A stretch of 64,000 nucleotides of DNA from Allocoprobacillus halotolerans (GTDB lineage Bacteria > Bacillota_I > Bacilli_A > Erysipelotrichales > Coprobacillaceae): contig NZ_CP101620.1 in NCBI RefSeq assembly GCF_024399475.1, forward strand, positions 434,001 through 498,000, read 5' to 3'. The stretch's first letter is position 1; every line of letters begins with the position of its first letter. Under the pieces are notes generated by a model. It had not been told where the DNA came from, made no database searches, and was given only the letters and a program-made list of their open reading frames with translations. Made by a program: the position numbers and the translations under genes. Shown here one piece after another: positions 61,042 through 64,000 of this stretch.

Positions 61042-61212
61042 ATGACACAAAAACATTCAAAGAAACAATTTCATTTTAAACACGTATCTCATTCAATAAA
61101 CAAAATAGAAATCAAGCTGGATGAAGCTGATAAACAAGCTTCAATGACAAGCAAAAGGCTTTCACATCAAAGCATTTTTAATCATGTAAGAAATACAATA
61201 AACAGGAAATAA
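61042..61212 (+). CDS. Small basic hypothetical protein
   Basis: 56 residues starting at ATG 61042, 7 nt after AAGGAG, which overlaps the LytTR stop, so it is translationally coupled. Sequence is rich in Lys, His and Ser (MTQKHSKKQFHFKHVSHS) with an amphipathic C-terminal half. No membrane segment or signal peptide. It could assist the LytTR regulator or be an exported peptide precursor; nothing in the sequence decides this. Family not recognised. Confidence 0.6.
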   Translation: MTQKHSKKQFHFKHVSHSINKIEIKLDEADKQASMTSKRLSHQSIFNHVRNTINRK

Positions 61213-61264
61213 ACTTAAAATAAAAAACTGAAAACCTACACATTAAGGCTTTCAGCATTATTGG

Positions 61265-61341
61265 TGGCACCCAAGGTGGGACTCAAACCCACGACCTATC
61301 GCTTAGGAGGCGATTGCTCTATTCAACTGAGCTACAAGGGC
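61265..61341 (-). tRNA. tRNA-Arg (anticodon CCT)
   Basis: 77-nt cloverleaf with encoded CCA. D-stem GCTC/GAGC, anticodon stem ATCGC/GCGAT with loop CTCCTAA (anticodon CCT, Arg), variable AGGTC, T-stem GTGGG/CCCAC with loop TTTGAGT. The acceptor stem GCCCTTG/CTTGGGT has two adjacent T-T oppositions at positions 5-68 and 6-67 and one G-T pair. The rest is well paired. Reads AGG codons. Confidence 0.88.
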
Positions 61342-61408
61342 AAATAGAAAGATTCTATATAAAATCTTCAACATGATTTATTCTAACATGGAATGTCATA
61401 TAATTCAA

Positions 61409-61588
61409 TTATTGAATTATAATTCGATATTGGTTCCATCTTTTCAATAATGTTTCAATATAATAAATAGTCATCATCTCATACCATTCCCCTGTCTTTA
61501 AATCCACTAAACAATATAAATGATTTTCTCTTTTCAATAAACCTAAATTATAATAGTATAAAGCGGCTTGTATATCAATAGACATCAT
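61409..61588 (-). CDS. Small hypothetical protein (59 aa)
   Basis: Starts at ATG 61588 with a strong AGGAGGG ribosome binding site 6 nt upstream and reads MMSIDIQAALYYYNLGLLKR, then YCLVDLKTGEWYEMMTIYYI, ending at 61409. Coding character is good: codon use like its neighbours, mixed hydrophobic and charged residues. It lies between cysE and tRNA-Arg, and its ribosome binding site is inside the cysE terminator hairpin. No family recognised. Too short for common ORF cut-offs. Confidence 0.6.
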   Translation of the reverse strand: MMSIDIQAALYYYNLGLLKRENHLYCLVDLKTGEWYEMMTIYYIETLLKRWNQYRIIIQ

Positions 61589-61629
61589 AAAACCCTCCTA
61601 TTTCATTTTTATGAAACAGAAGGGTTTTT
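61589..61629 (-). terminator. Terminator of cysE
   Basis: AAACCCT and AGGGTTT with an inner TTTCAT/ATGAAA pairing and T-rich ends, 30 bp beyond the cysE stop. The downstream arm contains the ribosome binding site of the 59-aa ORF. Confidence 0.8.
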
Positions 61630-61658
61630 ATGAATAAAGTATAGCAAAGATACAATAT

Positions 61659-62198
61659 TTACAATTCCTTATCAACTCTTTGACCATTTTCTTTAACAAT
61701 TCTCCCAGGAATGCCAATAACTGTACAATTAGGTGGAACATCCTTTAAAACAACTGATGATGCTCCAATAATACTGTTATCTCCAATTGTCACATCCCCA
61801 ATAACTTTAGCACCAGCTGAAACCATTACATTATTTTTTAATGTTGGATGTCTTTTCACTTTATGTTCCCCCGTTCCAACTCCCCCTAAAGTGACACCTT
61901 GATACAAGCTACAATCATCACCAATAATAGTTGTTTCTCCAATAACCACACCCATACCATGATCAATAAAGAAACGTTTTCCTATGGTAGCACCAGGATG
62001 AATTTCAATCCCTGTTAAAAATCGTGCCACTTGACTTAAAAAACGTGCAATCAATTTCAAATGCAAATTCTTCCATAAAAAATGATAAATACGAAACATA
62101 AACATAGCATGTAATCCTGGATAATTAATCACAACATTCAAAGGATGTCGTGCCGCTGGATCCATTTCTAATATTCTTCCTATTAATGTTTTCGCCAT
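61659..62198 (-). CDS. cysE: Serine O-acetyltransferase
   Basis: Acetylates L-serine with acetyl-CoA, the first step of cysteine synthesis. 179 residues from ATG 62198 after GAGGTGAGGAAA; the GTG 9 nt upstream lies inside that site. Left-handed beta-helix hexapeptide repeats run from about 70 to 165 ([33 protein letters not shown]), with catalytic His in FIDHGMG and [12 protein letters not shown]. The short form lacking most of the N-terminal helical domain, as in Firmicutes. Single gene, no cysK next to it. Confidence 0.92.
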   Translation of the reverse strand: MAKTLIGRILEMDPAARHPLNVVINYPGLHAMFMFRIYHFLWKNLHLKLIARFLSQVARFLTGIEIHPGATIGKRFFIDHGMGVVIGETTIIGDDCSLYQGVTLGGVGTGEHKVKRHPTLKNNVMVSAGAKVIGDVTIGDNSIIGASSVVLKDVPPNCTVIGIPGRIVKENGQRVDKEL

Positions 62199-62347
62199 TT
62201 TCCTCACCTCTTTTTCTTTATGGTAGTGTCAAAAGTTGCTATATGACAACACAAATGCACTACTCTTGATTTGTTTTATTTGTTCTATTTTAATAATAAT
62301 TTGTATTCTTATTTTTTTACTATTTCTCTAAAATTTGTATTAAAAAA

Positions 62348-62418
62348 GTGAAATATCCATGTTATAGTATTCTTTACACAAAATCTAACGAAAGGATATT
62401 TCACATGAATACTATAAC
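62348..62418 (+). promoter_or_regulatory. Interleaved inverted repeats over the transposase start (pseudoknot-capable)
   Basis: Arms in the order A-B-A'-B': GTGAAATATCC (62348-62358), GTTATAGTATTC (62361-62372), GGATATTTCAC (62394-62404), GAATACTATAAC (62407-62418). A pairs with A' and B with B', both perfectly. A' covers part of the ribosome binding region and B' begins in the ATG. The order allows an H-type pseudoknot or two alternative hairpins that would hide the start site. Confidence 0.7.
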
Positions 62419-63967
62419 ACATATCTTAAATAATTTAAATTCTTTTTCTAAATCTAACTTTAAGTTTTCCAAATATATTGATTTCTTTCAGTTGATAAAG
62501 TCTATCCCTCATTCTGTTGAGTATCATCTTAATTCCTCTGATTTTATTTATCACCTTGAGCAGGTGACAATCCATCTCGACTGGATGATTGATTTCTTTG
62601 ATAAACACATCAATCCCTCTCTTAAAAAAGAGTTTAAGAAATTAAAGAAATCCAATAAGAATGATCATACCATTCCTTATGCCGACTTTAAAATTGACGA
62701 GCCTCCTGTCTTCAAAAAGGAAGCACCTGTTCAGCTGAGTTTTGAAGATATTCTTAGAAATGCATTAAAGGATGGTCGTCCTATCAAGCCTGTCAACAGA
62801 AGAAACAATAATTTTGACTTTAAGGGTGTCTGCCCTTTTTGTGGTGCTCCTCATGAATATATCTATGACAACAATGGTCGCGGTCAGTTCATGTGCAAGG
62901 TATGCTGCCAGACATTCTCCCTGAAGATCTCTCTTTCCGGTGAAACGGGCATCTTCTGTCCTCATTGTGGCAAAAAGCTTGATATGAAGCACGACCGCCA
63001 GGGATATCTTGTTTTTGTATGCCCAAGCATGAAATGCCCCTATTACATCAAAAACAAAAAGCTTGTCGATGAAGGAAAGGGAGAACACCTTCTGACTTCA
63101 AGCAATCAGTACAGGCTTCGCTATCACTATCGTGACTTCAAGTTCAATCTTGACAATCTTAAAAAGGCTGAAGAAAACATCACAACTCCTGTCAATCTTT
63201 CAAGAATTCATTTTGATCACAGAATCCTTGGATTGGCATTGACCTATTACGTCAACTATGGTCTTTCTTCAAGAAAGACTGCACTGATCATCAGGGAAGT
63301 CCATGGCTTTAAAATATCACACCAGACAGTCATCAACTATGCGACAACTGTATCACGTCTGGTCAAGCCTCTTGTTGACAGGTATCCATACAGGCTTGGC
63401 TCCATATTGTCCGGCGATGAAACCTATATTAAGATAAGAGGCAAGAATCATTACGTGTTCTTCTGGTCTGATCCCAAGACAAAGATCATCACTTCTTACA
63501 CAATTTATCCCGTAAGAGATACAAAATGTGCCTGTACATCTATTTATGAGTGTCTAAGTCATTACAGTGAAATCCCAGATGACATGACTCTTATAACAGA
63601 TGGGAATCCAATCTATAATGCAGCACAGGTTTTCTTTGAAATCAATGGAATCAAGTTTGACCTGCATCAGGTCATCGGTGTAAAGAATCTTGATGAGGAA
63701 TCACAGAAATACAGACCTTTCAAGCAGATTGAGGAGCGCCTCAACAGGACATACAAGCAAAACTATCAGGGAACAAATGGCTATGACAGGCTTGAATGTG
63801 CAAATAGTTATATGGTCCTGTTTGTATGCTTCTTCAATTTCTTAAGAAGGCATTCAGCACTGAACTATAAGACGCCTGTTGATGACGGTCTGTTCAAAAA
63901 GGATATGCTTATGCCTGACAGATGGCTGCAACTTATCGAGTACAGCTCACAATATCACGCAGCATAG
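62405..63967 (+). CDS. DDE transposase with zinc ribbons, IS6-like catalytic core
   Basis: 520 residues from ATG 62405. N-terminal ~120 residues are helical. Two CxxC zinc-ribbon units follow (CPFCGAPHEY ... CKVCCQTF; CPHCGKKLD ... CPSMKCPYY, about 140-220), then a helical linker. The catalytic domain has Asp in LSGDETYIKIRGKNHYVF (near 342), Asp in LITDGNPIYNAA (near 400) and Glu in QIEERLNRTYK (near 442), matching the DDE spacing and the GDETY(I/V)K signature of IS6/IS240 enzymes. The unusual N-terminus makes it twice the size of a classical IS6 transposase. Codon use is more G/C-rich than neighbours. Confidence 0.87.
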   Translation: MNTITHILNNLNSFSKSNFKFSKYIDFFQLIKSIPHSVEYHLNSSDFIYHLEQVTIHLDWMIDFFDKHINPSLKKEFKKLKKSNKNDHTIPYADFKIDEPPVFKKEAPVQLSFEDILRNALKDGRPIKPVNRRNNNFDFKGVCPFCGAPHEYIYDNNGRGQFMCKVCCQTFSLKISLSGETGIFCPHCGKKLDMKHDRQGYLVFVCPSMKCPYYIKNKKLVDEGKGEHLLTSSNQYRLRYHYRDFKFNLDNLKKAEENITTPVNLSRIHFDHRILGLALTYYVNYGLSSRKTALIIREVHGFKISHQTVINYATTVSRLVKPLVDRYPYRLGSILSGDETYIKIRGKNHYVFFWSDPKTKIITSYTIYPVRDTKCACTSIYECLSHYSEIPDDMTLITDGNPIYNAAQVFFEINGIKFDLHQVIGVKNLDEESQKYRPFKQIEERLNRTYKQNYQGTNGYDRLECANSYMVLFVCFFNFLRRHSALNYKTPVDDGLFKKDMLMPDRWLQLIEYSSQYHAA

Positions 63968-64000
63968 AAAGTTCACCATTTTTAAAAAAATGACGTGAGA

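Larger units (their letters stand above)
62221..64000 (+). mobile_element. Insertion sequence with DDE transposase (right end not reached or at window edge)
   Basis: A single-gene element. The 5' side begins near 62221, where GGTAGTGTCAAAAG starts, with a sub-terminal GTAGTG/CACTAC pair; a matching right inverted repeat is not found before position 64000, so the exact ends are open. Composition shifts to clearly higher G+C inside the transposase from about 62700. The transposase zinc-ribbon plus IS6-like DDE arrangement places it near IS6/IS240-type elements. Family assignment is tentative. Confidence 0.7.

Overview
The window is about 30% GC, with A/T-ending codons, AGGAGG-type ribosome binding sites and a dense set of PTS permeases, phospho-glycosidases, RpiR/GntR/BglG-type sugar regulators, type III glutamine synthetase, VanZ and Rpn/AAA-nuclease families. 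This points to a gut Firmicute of the Erysipelotrichia, most like Coprobacillaceae; that placement is inference from gene content.

Layout. 1-6.3 kb (minus): a BglG-type antiterminator, a Glc/NAG-type PTS EIIBC, a degenerate EIIBC paralogue, then a secreted GH84 N-acetylglucosaminidase behind an antiterminator-binding hairpin (RAT). 6.6-12.8 kb: housekeeping genes (ferritin, purine nucleoside phosphorylase, LrgAB, metallophosphoesterase) mixed with broken chimeric gene remnants. 12.8-27 kb: a large cell-wall amino-sugar salvage region. An eight-gene minus-strand operon (EIIC, GNAT, PIG-L deacetylase, MupG, MurQ, EIIC, MupG, BadF-type kinase) faces a divergent RpiR regulator across a palindrome. 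A second unit carries a beta-lactamase-fold hydrolase, a MurR-like regulator and AnmK, with the same palindrome at two promoters, followed by a GH4 phospho-glycosidase. 27-31 kb: aconitase, isocitrate dehydrogenase and a GntR/FCD regulator. 31-35 kb: AAA/PD-(D/E)XK protein, ABC-F ATPase, DUF2500 protein. 35.5-47 kb: two near-identical GH1 phospho-beta-glucosidases flank an EIIC, two cupin glucose-6-phosphate isomerases, an extended mannose-6-phosphate isomerase, a toxin-antitoxin pair, a GntR/UTRA regulator and a third GH1. 47-57 kb: broken cystathionine lyase, VanZ, GH36 alpha-galactosidase with an internal amber codon, broken XRE regulator, glutamine synthetase, an atypical response regulator, and broken deaminase, isochorismatase and esterase genes. 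57-62 kb: Rpn nuclease, an ABC exporter with a divergent LytTR regulator, tRNA-Arg, CysE. 62.2 kb to the end: an insertion sequence with a higher-GC transposase and a pseudoknot-capable start region.

How the genes fit. The main theme is uptake and breakdown of amino sugars and beta-glucosides. In the central operon, imported MurNAc-6P-GlcNAc would be cut by MupG, MurQ would convert MurNAc-6P to GlcNAc-6P, and the BadF-type kinase would recover the free GlcNAc. AnmK does the equivalent for anhydro-MurNAc.

Quality warning. About twenty genes carry single-base frameshifts, nearly all one base short in A/T runs of 5-8, so that the full gene length leaves remainder 2 on division by 3. This looks like systematic homopolymer under-calling rather than biology. 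Separate from that, several genes show real-looking decay: chimeric deletions, an internal deletion and in-frame stop codons. Frameshifted genes are given their full repaired span.
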